In this document: positions 54,490-63,704 of the stretch, one piece after another
How positions within the stretch are numbered: the stretch's first letter is position 1
How the letters are laid out: each line of letters starts with the position of its first letter
Assembly: GCA_964514105.1 (NCBI GenBank)
Contig: CAZEPJ010000010.1
Coordinates: 16,248 to 80,247 of the forward strand
Source: CAZEPJ01 sp964514105
GTDB lineage: Bacteria; Desulfobacterota; Desulfocorpusculales; Desulfocorpusculum
DNA length: 64,000 bases
Direction of reading: 5' to 3'
Notes under the pieces: generated by a model
Told to the model about the DNA's origin: nothing
Database searches by the model: none
Seen by the model: only the letters and a program-made list of their open reading frames with translations
Translations under genes and position numbers: made by a program

Positions 54490-54933
54490 GACCTCACTCG
54501 GGCTCGATGTCCGAAACACGCTGGACTCTCGCGCCTTGGGGGCCCTCTCGGGCGGGCCTTGATCCGGCCCCGGGAAAGGCCGCTTCCGTCCCCTCTTTGG
54601 GATACTCCATCTATTCATACCGGATTCGGGGTGCGCTCGTCAAAGGGAAACCGCCAGCAACGATTCCCTCCCCGGCCTCCCCTGCCCCCAATCGATTCCT
54701 TTTGACAGGGGCCGACCTTCTGCTAGAATACTACCCCGACAGGTCTCAACGATCCCCTCCCGCAACCCGTGAGTCGTCCTCGTGGTTCGCGGCCGTGCGC
54801 AATGGCCTGCACGGACCCCCCCCAGTGCGGGAGCGCAAGGCCGGGGCGTCGGCCGCCGGAGTCGAGGGCGACTTCGGGGGGTTGCCGCGTGAGATCGATG
54901 GGGAATCGGGCATTCAGTGACGGAGGTCTTCTC
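54490..54933. other. Intergenic region between the GGDEF gene and the ketosynthase
   Basis: 444 bp, divergent. No reliable gene is seen; several open frames are GC-driven. It holds a strong sigma-70-like promoter at 54702-54729 and a 200-nt leader to the ketosynthase start. I see no terminator or riboswitch. Confidence 0.6.
54702..54729 (+). promoter_or_regulatory. Strong sigma-70-like promoter upstream of the ketosynthase
   Basis: Perfect TTGACA (54702-54707), 16-bp spacer, TAGAAT (54724-54729; five of six). It is the best sigma-70 match in the window and leaves a leader of roughly 200 nt. Confidence 0.75.
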
Positions 54934-56169
54934 ATGGGCAGGCGTGTTGTGGTCACCGGCATGGGGGCGTTAAGCCCGCTGGGAATCGGAGCCGAGGCAT
55001 CCTGGAAGGCGTGCGTCGAGGGACGCTCCGGGATCCGGAGGATCTCCAAGTTCGACGTATCGGCCCACAAGACCCAGATAGCCGGGGAGCTGAAGGGATT
55101 CGATCCCGGCGAGTATCTGGAGCCCAAGGAGACCAAACGCTACGACGAGTTCAGCCAGTTCGTCCTGGTGGCCAGCCAGATGGCCGTGGACGACTCGGGG
55201 CTGCGGATCGACCACGATCTGCAGAGCCGCATGGGGGTCATCGTGGGAACGGGGTTCGGGGGCCTGAAGACCTTCGAGAGCAACTTCCGGACCTTCATGG
55301 AGAGCGGCCCCAAGAGGATCTCCCCGTTCTTCATCCCCATGATGATCGCCAACATGGCCCCGGGCCTCGTGGCCATCCGTTTCGGGATCCTGGGACCCAA
55401 CACCTGTACGGTCACCGCCTGCGCGGCCAGCTCCCATGCCATCGGCGACGCATTCAAGGTGATTCAGAGGGGCCAGGCGGACGTCATGCTAGCCGGGGGC
55501 ACCGAGGCCTCCATCACCAGCCTGATGCTGGGCGGTTTCGACGTCATGAAGGCCACCAGCACCCGCAACGAAGAGCCTGAGCGGGCCAGCCGGCCCTTCG
55601 ACAAGGACCGCGACGGGTTCGTGCCCGCCGAGGGCTCCGCCATGCTGCTCCTGGAGGAGCTCGATCACGCGCGGCGGCGGGGGGCCAATATCTACGCCGA
55701 GATCACGGGATACGGCCTCAGCAACGACGCACACCATTTCACGGCCCCGGACCCCGACGGCCGGGGGGCGTCCCTGTGCATGCGCATGGCCCTGGCGGAT
55801 GCGGGAATCGACCCGGCAGACGTGCAGTACATCAACGCCCACGGCACGTCAACCCCGCTCAACGACTTGACCGAGACGACGGCCATCAAGACCGTATTCG
55901 GCCCCCACGCCGGCAGGCTCGCCGTGAGTTCCACCAAGTCCATGACCGGGCATCTGCTCGGGGCCGCAGGCGCCATCGAGGCGGTATTCACTTGCCTGGC
56001 CATCCGGGACGGCGTAATCCCACCCACCATCAATTACGAGACCCCCGACCCCCAGTGCGACCTGGATTACGTCCCCAATCACGCCCGGGAGGCGAGGGTC
56101 AAGGTCGCCCTGTCCAACTCCTTCGGGTTCGGCGGCACCAACGCCTCCCTGGTCTTCAAGGCACTTTGA
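54934..56169 (+). CDS. fabF: 3-oxoacyl-ACP synthase II (FabF-type ketosynthase)
   Basis: 411 residues, standard FabF length, starting after CGGAGG. The catalytic Cys163 is in TACAASSHA, and the two histidines are in NAHGTSTPLND and STKSMTGHLLGAAGA. It condenses malonyl-ACP with an acyl-ACP. It is not next to acpP or fabD as in most genomes; it has its own strong promoter and long leader. It could be housekeeping or part of a secondary pathway, but the residues are those of FabF. Confidence 0.93.
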   Translation: MGRRVVVTGMGALSPLGIGAEASWKACVEGRSGIRRISKFDVSAHKTQIAGELKGFDPGEYLEPKETKRYDEFSQFVLVASQMAVDDSGLRIDHDLQSRMGVIVGTGFGGLKTFESNFRTFMESGPKRISPFFIPMMIANMAPGLVAIRFGILGPNTCTVTACAASSHAIGDAFKVIQRGQADVMLAGGTEASITSLMLGGFDVMKATSTRNEEPERASRPFDKDRDGFVPAEGSAMLLLEELDHARRRGANIYAEITGYGLSNDAHHFTAPDPDGRGASLCMRMALADAGIDPADVQYINAHGTSTPLNDLTETTAIKTVFGPHAGRLAVSSTKSMTGHLLGAAGAIEAVFTCLAIRDGVIPPTINYETPDPQCDLDYVPNHAREARVKVALSNSFGFGGTNASLVFKAL

Positions 56170-56176
56170 GACCGCC

Positions 56177-56197
56177 GTGATCCGCCGGCGGGCTCAC
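56177..56197. terminator. Possible bidirectional hairpin at convergent gene ends
   Basis: GTGA-T-CCGCC/GGCGG-GC-TCAC at 56177-56197 folds on both strands. It lies between the fabF stop and, on the minus strand, includes the stop of the small exported protein. There is no clear T-run, so confidence is low. Confidence 0.3.
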
Positions 56198-56724
56198 CTG
56201 CCACCGCCGCCCGGCGTGAGGAAGATGCCGGGGATCCTCCCCGAGAACTTCTCCTCGAAGACCCCCTGTGGGGGGCTCTCCTGCCTGGCGCCGAGATAGA
56301 AGTTGAGCTTGAGCGTGGCCACCTCCGAACGATTCCCCGCCTGGTCCTCCAGGCTCACCCAGAGGCGGAGCCCGGTGAGGTGGAGGTCCCGCAACCCCTC
56401 GCCGAACTCGAACGTGCCCAGGTCGAGATATCCCGACATCGCGTTGCATTGGTCCCGGTACACGGGCAGGCGCACGGGCGTGGCCGTGTGCCCGGGGATG
56501 TTCAACCATGCGTGGATGAATGCCAGATCGCCATCGGGATCGGTCCCCTTGATGTACACCTTCCAGGTGTCCCCGGGGGCGATCTCCCGGGAGGCGAACG
56601 CGGCCTCCAGGCGGGGGGCCCCGGCAGGCTTGGCTGCAAGGGCGTCCCACGACGACAGGGTCAGGGACAGAGCCACGACCGCCCCCGCTCCCACGTACCG
56701 CTGCATGCCATGAAGCGGCTTCAT
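56194..56724 (-). CDS. Small exported protein of unknown function
   Basis: 176 residues from the ATG at 56724 after CAGGAGG; the upstream extension has no ribosome site. A signal peptide (YVGAGAVVALSLTLSSWDALAAK) is clear. The mature part resembles a single beta-sandwich with IHAWLNIPGHTATPV and LWVSLEDQAGNRSEVATLKLNFYLG, suggestive of an Ig-like or DUF domain with repeated strands. No catalytic motif. It has no obvious partner. It may bind polymer or protein in the periplasm; no function is assigned. Confidence 0.7.
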   Translation of the reverse strand: MKPLHGMQRYVGAGAVVALSLTLSSWDALAAKPAGAPRLEAAFASREIAPGDTWKVYIKGTDPDGDLAFIHAWLNIPGHTATPVRLPVYRDQCNAMSGYLDLGTFEFGEGLRDLHLTGLRLWVSLEDQAGNRSEVATLKLNFYLGARQESPPQGVFEEKFSGRIPGIFLTPGGGGR

Positions 56725-56899
56725 GTCCGGCCTCCTGACTTCCGGCGGGCTCCAGGCCCGCGATAAAGGGTCTGCATCCTGAATTCTGAATGTTAGACGA
56801 GGCGTTGGATCGGGGGATTCCACGCCTCCATGGGAGGAGGCCATCTCGGTTTTCTGGTGAGGTCTTCGGTCGTCCAACTGGCTCGGTCGAGCCCCCGGA

Positions 56900-58045
56900 T
56901 CAGATGGCGTCGATGAGGGATTCGAAGCGGTTGCACCCCGTGGCCGTGATGCGGCCTGCGGCCACAGGCTCGACGTCGCCGGCGACCTGGAGCAGCTCGC
57001 AGTGGCTCAGGACCTCGTTGACGGCCATACGCATCCCCATCCCCTTGAGCAGGCGCGGCTCGAAGTGCTCCTCAGCGATTTCCTCGGCCGTCCTCGGCTT
57101 CACTTGGACGATCTGCAGGATTTCCGCGCAGCGCCGGACGTGATGGTCGAGCATCTCGCGGGCGCGAGCCTCCAGATCCATGTGATTCCACTGACCGTGG
57201 TAATAGAGCCGGTGGGCGGGCAGGACCGGGATCCCCGGGAACTGCCTGCCCAGATCCCCCAACCGCTTGACGGAGCGGATGTACGCCCGAAGGCCGTAGA
57301 TCTGCGGGGCCTCTCCAAACTCTGCTGGGAGGACCTCCCTGGTGAGGTCGTGGAACGCCTCGCGGGTGGGATGGGGGGTGATCTGTGGCAGCAGGGTGTC
57401 GCCCACGAGGATGGCCTCGTTCCCGATCAGAAGTGCCACGGCGTCGGGGCTGTGTCCGGGCAAATGGAGCACGGAGATGCCGCCGTCCAGGGACCCGTCC
57501 CAATCCGAGAGGGGATGGATCGTCAACCCCGAGCGCTCGACATGGTACGCCCTGCAGTGCTTCTGGGAGAACGACTCGGGCATGATGCAGTGCCAGCAGG
57601 AGGCGGGAAACGCCTCTCGGTCCGCACAGGGGGCCATCGCAGGGTAGGTCCGGATGAGCTGTGCGTACACGGGGTGGGCCAGGACCCGGGCGCCCGTCTC
57701 CCGCACGATCTCCGTGAGGCCCCCGTCGTGGTCCTCGTGGCCGTGGCTCAGGACCACGCTCTGGAGGTCGCCGGCCGCCACGCCGGCATGTCCCATGAGT
57801 GCCAGGAGCAGACGACCCATGCCATGGCGCCCCGTGTCCACGAGAAAGGCCGGATCCGACTGGACCAGGTAGTTCCAGGTGGGCCCCAGGTCCCACTCGC
57901 CGCCGTACACGTTGTCGGTGCCCATCCCCACGATCTCCCGCCCCGAGGGAAGCCTGAGCCGGAAGACCATCTGGTTGCCGTTTCCGTCGCCGTCGGCCAA
58001 CACCTCAATCCCATCCTGCAGCATGCCCAAGGACCTCCTGATCAT
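56900..58045 (-). CDS. Metallo-beta-lactamase-fold hydrolase
   Basis: 381 residues. The zinc motif HGHEDH is at His101-His106, followed by LHLPGHSPD near 205 and LVGDTLLPQ near 218, giving a dinuclear site. The GxxS pattern of class B beta-lactamases is absent, so a hydrolase of the glyoxalase II/lactonase sort or an alkylsulfatase-like branch is likely. The C-terminal 100 residues form an additional helical region. It is preceded by AAGG. The gene stands beside the Dpp operon but 67 bp away on the same strand as its end. Confidence 0.84.
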   Translation of the reverse strand: MIRRSLGMLQDGIEVLADGDGNGNQMVFRLRLPSGREIVGMGTDNVYGGEWDLGPTWNYLVQSDPAFLVDTGRHGMGRLLLALMGHAGVAAGDLQSVVLSHGHEDHDGGLTEIVRETGARVLAHPVYAQLIRTYPAMAPCADREAFPASCWHCIMPESFSQKHCRAYHVERSGLTIHPLSDWDGSLDGGISVLHLPGHSPDAVALLIGNEAILVGDTLLPQITPHPTREAFHDLTREVLPAEFGEAPQIYGLRAYIRSVKRLGDLGRQFPGIPVLPAHRLYYHGQWNHMDLEARAREMLDHHVRRCAEILQIVQVKPRTAEEIAEEHFEPRLLKGMGMRMAVNEVLSHCELLQVAGDVEPVAAGRITATGCNRFESLIDAI

Positions 58046-58112
58046 GAGCCTTCAAACCCTCCGGACCGATGTCAAAGAGGAAGGATAGCACAAGGTCGGA
58101 AGGCCTCCGTCC

Positions 58113-59126
58113 TCATGTCGGCGCTCTGTGACAGGCCACCTTGTGGCCGGGGGTCACCTCCATGAGTTCGGGTTTGGACTCCCGGCACGCCGGGGCGAGG
58201 TGAGGGCAGCGGGGATGGAAGGGGCATCCCGAGGGCACGCGAATGGGGCTGGGCACGTCTCCTGCGAGGGGACGGTGTTCCCTTTGCCGCTCCACCCTCG
58301 GGTCCGGGATGGGCACCGCCGCGATGAGCGCCTGGGTGTACGGGTGCAGGGGCTGGGCGTACAGCGCGGCCTTGGTGCAGATCTCGACGATGCTGCCCAG
58401 GTACATCACTGCGATGGCGCTGCACAGGTGCTCCACCACCGCCAGATCGTGGGAGATGAAGATCAAAGACAGGCCCAACTGCTCCCGCAGCCTCTTCAAC
58501 AGATTGAGCACCTGAGCCTGGATGGACACATCCAGTGCCGAGACCGGCTCGTCGCAGATGATCAGGATGGGATCGCAGATCAACGCGCGGGCCAGGGCGA
58601 TTCGCTGCCTTTGGCCGCCCGAGAACTCGTGGGGAAACCGGGTCATGTGCTCGGCGAAGAGCCCGACCTTGGAAAGGGCCTGGGCAACCCGCTCGCGTTT
58701 CTCCCCCCGGCCCAGGCCTGGCGAGAAGTTGTCCAGAGGCTCCTTGAGGATCCGATAGATCGACATGCGGGGGTCCAGAGACGAATAGGGGTCCTGAAAC
58801 ACGAACTGGATCCGCCGTCGAAGGGGTTTCAGGTCCCGCATCTGCATCACGTCCTGCCCATCGAACGCGATGCGGCCGGCGGTGGGCTCGATCAGCCGCA
58901 GGATGAGCCTCCCGGTGGTGGTCTTGCCGCAGCCGGATTCTCCCACCAGCCCCAGGATCTGACCCCGCTCCAAGGCGAAGGATACGCCGTCCACGGCCCG
59001 GAGCACGGGCCCCCGGTCCGAGAGCCTCCGGCCCAGGGGGAAGTGCTTCACCAGGTCCTGGACCTCCAGGAGCGGTCGGCTCGATTGCGCCGGGTCGATG
59101 GGTGCGACGGTGCCCATCCTCACCAT
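58113..59126 (-). CDS. dppF: Dipeptide ABC transporter ATP-binding protein DppF (second operon)
   Basis: 337 residues starting at the ATG at 59126 after GGGGGATC, overlapping the dppD stop by seven bases. Walker A is GESGCGKTT, the signature FSGGQRQR and Walker B LIICDEPVSALDV. The C-terminal Cys-rich FHPRCPHLAPAC segment is present. It is the last gene of the second Dpp operon. Confidence 0.93.
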   Translation of the reverse strand: MVRMGTVAPIDPAQSSRPLLEVQDLVKHFPLGRRLSDRGPVLRAVDGVSFALERGQILGLVGESGCGKTTTGRLILRLIEPTAGRIAFDGQDVMQMRDLKPLRRRIQFVFQDPYSSLDPRMSIYRILKEPLDNFSPGLGRGEKRERVAQALSKVGLFAEHMTRFPHEFSGGQRQRIALARALICDPILIICDEPVSALDVSIQAQVLNLLKRLREQLGLSLIFISHDLAVVEHLCSAIAVMYLGSIVEICTKAALYAQPLHPYTQALIAAVPIPDPRVERQREHRPLAGDVPSPIRVPSGCPFHPRCPHLAPACRESKPELMEVTPGHKVACHRAPT

Positions 59127-60226
59127 GGTGGATCCCCCAGCCAGCAGCGGCACCGGTGGCCGGGCCCCACATCCGCCAGTGACGGCTCCTCATCCCCGCA
59201 GACATCCATGGCGAAGTCGCAGCGTGACAGGAATGCGCATCCCCTCCCGAGGTCGCGCAGGTTGGGCACCACGCCGCGGATCTCTTTGAGTTCCTTCTGG
59301 GGCTGATCCAGCCGCGGCACGGAATCCAGGAGGCCGTGCGTGTACGGGTGTCGATGCCCGCGGAAGACCACGTCCGCGTCTCCCTCCTCCATTACTCGCC
59401 CGGCGTACATGATCATGACCCGATTGGCCATGGAGGCCACCACGCCCAGGTTGTGGGTGATCAGGATGACCGACATGCCCATATCGGCCTGGAGCTGGGC
59501 GATGAGCCGGAGGATCTGGGCCTGAATGGTCACATCCAGGGCCGTGGTCGGCTCGTCGGCGATGAGGACCTTGGGGCGGCAGGCCAACGCGATGGCGATC
59601 ATGGCCCGCTGCCGCATGCCGCCCGAGAGCTGGTGGGGGTAATCCCTGGCCCGGCGGGCCGGCTCGGGGATCTCCACCATCCGAAGCATGTCCACGGCCC
59701 GAGCCCACGCCTCTTTCCTGGAGATGCGCCGGTGAAATCGGAAGGCCTCGCCGATCTGATCCCCCACGGTGAAGGCCGGGTTCAAACTGGTCATGGGCTC
59801 CTGGAAGATCATGGAGATCTCCGCGCCGCGCACGGAGCGCATCTGCTTTTCCGTCAGGGAGAGGAGGTCGCGCCCCAGGAGCCAGACCTCCCCGGAAACG
59901 ATCCTCCCGGGGGGCGTGGGGATGATCCGGGTGATGGCCCTGGCCGTGACGGATTTGCCGCACGCGGATTCGCCCACCACCCCCAGGACTTCCCCTGGGT
60001 GGAGGCGAAGGTCCACCCCCACCACGGCAGGGATCACGCCCTCCAGCAGGTGGAACTCGACCGCCAGGTTTCGGACCTCCAGCAGGGGGGCCCCGAGTGC
60101 CCGCTCACCCGGTGTGGCATTGCCCTCCTCGCCGGAACGGGCCTCAGTGGCGATCTCGCCAGAGCGCCGGGGGTCAACGCCCCCGCGCCTTGCGCCTTGC
60201 GCCTCACGCCCTGGAGCATCGTTCAT
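59120..60226 (-). CDS. dppD: Dipeptide ABC transporter ATP-binding protein DppD (second operon)
   Basis: 368 residues from the ATG at 60226, in an ATGA overlap with dppC. The N-terminal 45 residues (MNDAPGREAQGARRGG and beyond) are an unusual basic, Gly-rich extension ahead of the ABC core. Walker A reads GESACGKS, with Ala in the place of the usual Gly before Cys; the required GxxxxGKS is still kept. The signature is LSGGMRQR and Walker B LIADEPTTALDV. The C-terminal cysteine segment reads CAFLSRCDFAMDVC. Confidence 0.92.
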   Translation of the reverse strand: MNDAPGREAQGARRGGVDPRRSGEIATEARSGEEGNATPGERALGAPLLEVRNLAVEFHLLEGVIPAVVGVDLRLHPGEVLGVVGESACGKSVTARAITRIIPTPPGRIVSGEVWLLGRDLLSLTEKQMRSVRGAEISMIFQEPMTSLNPAFTVGDQIGEAFRFHRRISRKEAWARAVDMLRMVEIPEPARRARDYPHQLSGGMRQRAMIAIALACRPKVLIADEPTTALDVTIQAQILRLIAQLQADMGMSVILITHNLGVVASMANRVMIMYAGRVMEEGDADVVFRGHRHPYTHGLLDSVPRLDQPQKELKEIRGVVPNLRDLGRGCAFLSRCDFAMDVCGDEEPSLADVGPGHRCRCWLGDPPW

Positions 60227-61047
60227 CGCTTCAATCTCGGGTCCAGGATGTCCCTCAACCCGTCGCCCAGGGTGTTGAACCCCAGGACCGTCACCGAGAT
60301 GGCCAACCCAGGAAAGATGGTTATCCATGGCGCCTGGGTGAGGAAGTTCCTGCCGTCGGCCAGGATGCTCCCCCACGACGGTGCGGGCGGCGGCACGCCC
60401 AGCCCCAGGAAGCTCAGGGCCGCCTCGATGAGGATGGCGTTGGCCACTCCGATGGTCGTGAGCACGATGACCGGGGCCATGGCATTGGGGAGCACGTGAA
60501 GCAGGATGATCTTGATGTGACTGGACCCGGAGGTCCGAGCTGCCTCGATGTACTCCTTCTCCCGGATGGAGAGGACCACGCCCCGGACCACCCGGCCGTA
60601 CGTGGGGATACTGATGAACGCCAGGGCCACGATGATGTTGCCCAGGCCGGGCCCCATGACCGCCATGAGCCCGATGGCCAGGAGGAGCGCGGGAAAGGAG
60701 ATGATCGTATCCATGACCAGGACGATGGCGACGTCCAGCCAACCGCCGAAATACCCACCGAGAGATCCCAAGAAGATCCCCACGAGTGCGCCCAAGAACA
60801 CCGACAGGATCCCCACCTGCAGCGACACCCTGGCTCCGTGCATGATCCGGGAGAGGATGTCTCGGCCGAACTGGTCCGTCCCGAAGAAGTGGTCGGATGA
60901 GGGTGCCTTGGTGCGGTTGGAGATGGCGATCTTGAGGGGGTCGGCCGGGGCCATCCAGGACGCGGTCACGGCCACGGCGACGACCAGGCCCACCACGGCC
61001 ATACCCACCAGAGCCAACTTGTTCCGCAGGAGGCGCCTGGCGATCAC
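60223..61047 (-). CDS. dppC: Dipeptide ABC transporter permease DppC (second operon)
   Basis: 274 residues with a GTG start overlapping the dppB stop (GTGA). The conserved GTDQFGRDILSRIMHGAR is near residue 56 and the coupling segment with EYIEAARTSGSSHIKIILLHVLPNA near 164. The ending GLRDILDPRLKR is typical. Confidence 0.93.
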   Translation of the reverse strand: MIARRLLRNKLALVGMAVVGLVVAVAVTASWMAPADPLKIAISNRTKAPSSDHFFGTDQFGRDILSRIMHGARVSLQVGILSVFLGALVGIFLGSLGGYFGGWLDVAIVLVMDTIISFPALLLAIGLMAVMGPGLGNIIVALAFISIPTYGRVVRGVVLSIREKEYIEAARTSGSSHIKIILLHVLPNAMAPVIVLTTIGVANAILIEAALSFLGLGVPPPAPSWGSILADGRNFLTQAPWITIFPGLAISVTVLGFNTLGDGLRDILDPRLKR

Positions 61048-62003
61048 GATCGGGCCTTTCGGGCGAAACTCACCCTGGGGTCAAAATACGCGTACGCCAT
61101 GTCCACCGCCGCGTTGACCATGACATAGATGGTCGTGACCATGAGGATGCACCCCTGAACCACCGGATAATCCCGGTTGGTGATGGCGCTGAACACGAGC
61201 TTGCCGATCCCCGGAATGGAGTACACGTCCTCGATGACCACCGTGCCCCCCAGGAGGAAGCCCACTTGAAAGCCGATGATGGTCAGGACAGGCGCGAAGG
61301 CGTTCTTGAGGGCGTGCTTGAGGACGATGAGGCGCCTTGGCGTGCCCTTGGCCAGGGCCGTGACGATGTAGTCCTCCCGCAAGACCTCCAGCATGGAAGA
61401 ACGCGTCATGCGGGCCACGATGGCCGCCAGGATCAATGCCAGGGACACGGCTGGAAGGATCAGGTACTGCACGCCCCGAGTGAAGTCCACGAATATGCTG
61501 ACGAACCCGACCGTGGGCAACAGGTTCAGTTTCACCGAAAAGAGCAGGATCAGGAGCAGGGCCAGCCAGAAGCTGGGTACCGAAACGGCCACGATCACGA
61601 GACCCATGAAGAGATAGTCGGCGTACGTGTTGTGCCGGAGGGCGGCGATGATGCCGGCCGGCACCGAAAAGCACAGGGACAGGAGCAGGGACGCCGCAGC
61701 CACGCTCATGGTGATGGGCAGCCTCTTCAGGATGAGCTCCATCACCGGCTCCCCGTGCACGATGGATCTCCCCAGGTCCCCCCGCAGCACGCCGGCGATC
61801 CAGTGGCCGTACTGAACCAGGACGGGCTTGTCCAGGCCGAGCTTGGTCCTCAACGCCTCGATCTGGGGCTGCTCCGCGGCCGAGCCCAGGATGACCATGA
61901 CCGGGTCTCCGGGCACCATGTGGATCAGGCCGAATACCAGGACCGAGACCAGGAACATCACCGGGATCACGGAGAGGACTCGGCGGAGGGCGTATCGGGC
62001 CAT
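61044..62003 (-). CDS. dppB: Dipeptide ABC transporter permease DppB (second operon)
   Basis: 319 residues from the ATG at 62003. The start RYALRRVLSVIPVMFLVSVLVFGL is the family N-terminal helix, followed by HMVPGDPVM. The coupling loop with EDYIVTALAKGTPRRLIVLKHALKNA is near 230. The gap to dppA is 114 bp and holds no visible terminator. Confidence 0.93.
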   Translation of the reverse strand: MARYALRRVLSVIPVMFLVSVLVFGLIHMVPGDPVMVILGSAAEQPQIEALRTKLGLDKPVLVQYGHWIAGVLRGDLGRSIVHGEPVMELILKRLPITMSVAAASLLLSLCFSVPAGIIAALRHNTYADYLFMGLVIVAVSVPSFWLALLLILLFSVKLNLLPTVGFVSIFVDFTRGVQYLILPAVSLALILAAIVARMTRSSMLEVLREDYIVTALAKGTPRRLIVLKHALKNAFAPVLTIIGFQVGFLLGGTVVIEDVYSIPGIGKLVFSAITNRDYPVVQGCILMVTTIYVMVNAAVDMAYAYFDPRVSFARKARS

Positions 62004-62117
62004 GGGGTTCCGTCTGCGCGCAGAGAAGACGCCGCAGGCCGAGGCCTGCTGTCCAGAGCTGGATACCGGCGTCCGGCGGCCAACCTTTGCCGGACGCCAG
62101 GTCACAGCGTTTCAGGG

Positions 62118-63704
62118 TCACTTGTCGAAATACCAGTTCCAGATCCGACCACGGAAGGAGTCGAAGTCCTCAAAGTTCTTGAGGTATGGCTTGAAGGCAT
62201 AGGAGTTGTGGATGTAAAAGTTGATCATGTACGGCACGTCCTCGCACGTGATGGCGTAGATCTGCCGGAACAGCTCGTCCTTCTTCGCCGGGTCCATCTC
62301 CTTGCCCATGGCGTTTCGAATCTCGAACAGCTTGGGGTTCTTGTACCCGTAGTAGTTCTGCTCGGAGAGGTTCAGGGTCTGGGTCATGGGGTCCATGCGG
62401 CCGATCATGGCGAAGGAGGTGATCTCGTGCTCGCCCTTCTGCCAGCGAGCCAGATGGGTGGCCCAGTCCACTACCTCCAACTCCGTGTTGATCCCCACCG
62501 CTGCCCACATGGCCTGCGCAGCCACGCACTGATCATGCATCGGCGTATAGTTCTTGGACGTGAGGATCTTGATCTTTTCCCCCTTGTACTGGGTCTTGGC
62601 CAGGAACTCCTTTGCTTTGTTGGGATCATAGCTTGGTGCCATCTTCTCCAGATCCGGGGAGTATGCCGGGAGCTTGGGCGAGATGACCGAGTAGGACGGG
62701 GTGCCGTACCCGTACACGGCCGCCTTGGCCACTTCGGTCCGGTCGAGGGCGTACGCCATGGCCTTGCGGAAATTCACGTCGGCCAGGATCGGATGCTTGA
62801 AAGAGACGTAGAACATATACCAGACGGCGTCCGGGGGCAGGCCAGTCACAACGCGAATGTCCTGGCGCTTCTTCAACGCGTCGATCTGCTCGTAGGGCAG
62901 CACGGAAACGAAGTCCAGATCTCCCCGATCCAGAGCCATGATGCGCGTGGATGGTTCCTTCATGACGTAGTAGATCAGTTCGTCGAAATAGCGCCCTCTT
63001 GCCCCCAGCAGCCCGTCAAGCGGGCCGTCGGCCGAGGAGTACCCCTCGAAACGCTTGAATACCAGCTTGGAGTCGCGCTCCCAGGAGACCAGCTCGTAAG
63101 GACCGGTTCCGATGGCCTTGACCACCACATTGTTGTCCTTCTCCAGCACCTTCTTGGGCATCATGGCGACGGTGGCCACATTGGTGGCGAGATACTGGAG
63201 GAGGGCCGGGATGGGCTCCTCCATGATGATCTGGACCTGATAGGGTCCTGTGACCTTCACTTCCGTGATCGGTTTGAACGCCGCCGCGAAGTAGCTGGGT
63301 AGCTTGGCATCCCGGCAGCGGTCCAGGCTGAACTTCACATCTTCCGCCGTCATCTCGTCGCCGTTGTGGAACTTGACCCCTTTCTTGATGTCCAGAGTCA
63401 GGACCTTGTAGTCGGGGCTGAAGTTGTATCCGGAGCAGAGGAAGGGCTTGATGTTGAACTTGCCGTCGTACGTGAAAAGGGTCTCGTACACCGTCCCGTT
63501 GAGCATGCCGTTGTCTATCTGGGCCGGCGTCTTGTGCAGGTCCAGGTTGGTCAGGTCCGTGGCCATGGAGGCCCGGAAGGTCCCGCCCTTCTTTACCTGG
63601 GCAAGGGCCAGGGCCGGGGCCGCGGCCAGGGCGACGACCAGGATGCTAGCGAGAAGGAGTTGAACGGAAGTGAGACCGAGGGTTCTTGCGCCATGCCGCT
63701 TCAT
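62118..63704 (-). CDS. dppA: Dipeptide-type ABC transporter substrate-binding protein DppA (second operon)
   Basis: 528 residues, first gene of the minus-strand operon, preceded by GTAAGGAGGATCAG. A signal peptide (VQLLLASILVVALAAAPALA) is followed by KKGGTFRASMATDLTNLDLHK, then the SBP family 5 motif with LTLDIKKGVKFHNGDEMTAEDV near residue 110. It is not closely related in its N-terminal ligand loop to the DppA at 41817. Substrate unknown. Confidence 0.93.
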   Translation of the reverse strand: MKRHGARTLGLTSVQLLLASILVVALAAAPALALAQVKKGGTFRASMATDLTNLDLHKTPAQIDNGMLNGTVYETLFTYDGKFNIKPFLCSGYNFSPDYKVLTLDIKKGVKFHNGDEMTAEDVKFSLDRCRDAKLPSYFAAAFKPITEVKVTGPYQVQIIMEEPIPALLQYLATNVATVAMMPKKVLEKDNNVVVKAIGTGPYELVSWERDSKLVFKRFEGYSSADGPLDGLLGARGRYFDELIYYVMKEPSTRIMALDRGDLDFVSVLPYEQIDALKKRQDIRVVTGLPPDAVWYMFYVSFKHPILADVNFRKAMAYALDRTEVAKAAVYGYGTPSYSVISPKLPAYSPDLEKMAPSYDPNKAKEFLAKTQYKGEKIKILTSKNYTPMHDQCVAAQAMWAAVGINTELEVVDWATHLARWQKGEHEITSFAMIGRMDPMTQTLNLSEQNYYGYKNPKLFEIRNAMGKEMDPAKKDELFRQIYAITCEDVPYMINFYIHNSYAFKPYLKNFEDFDSFRGRIWNWYFDK

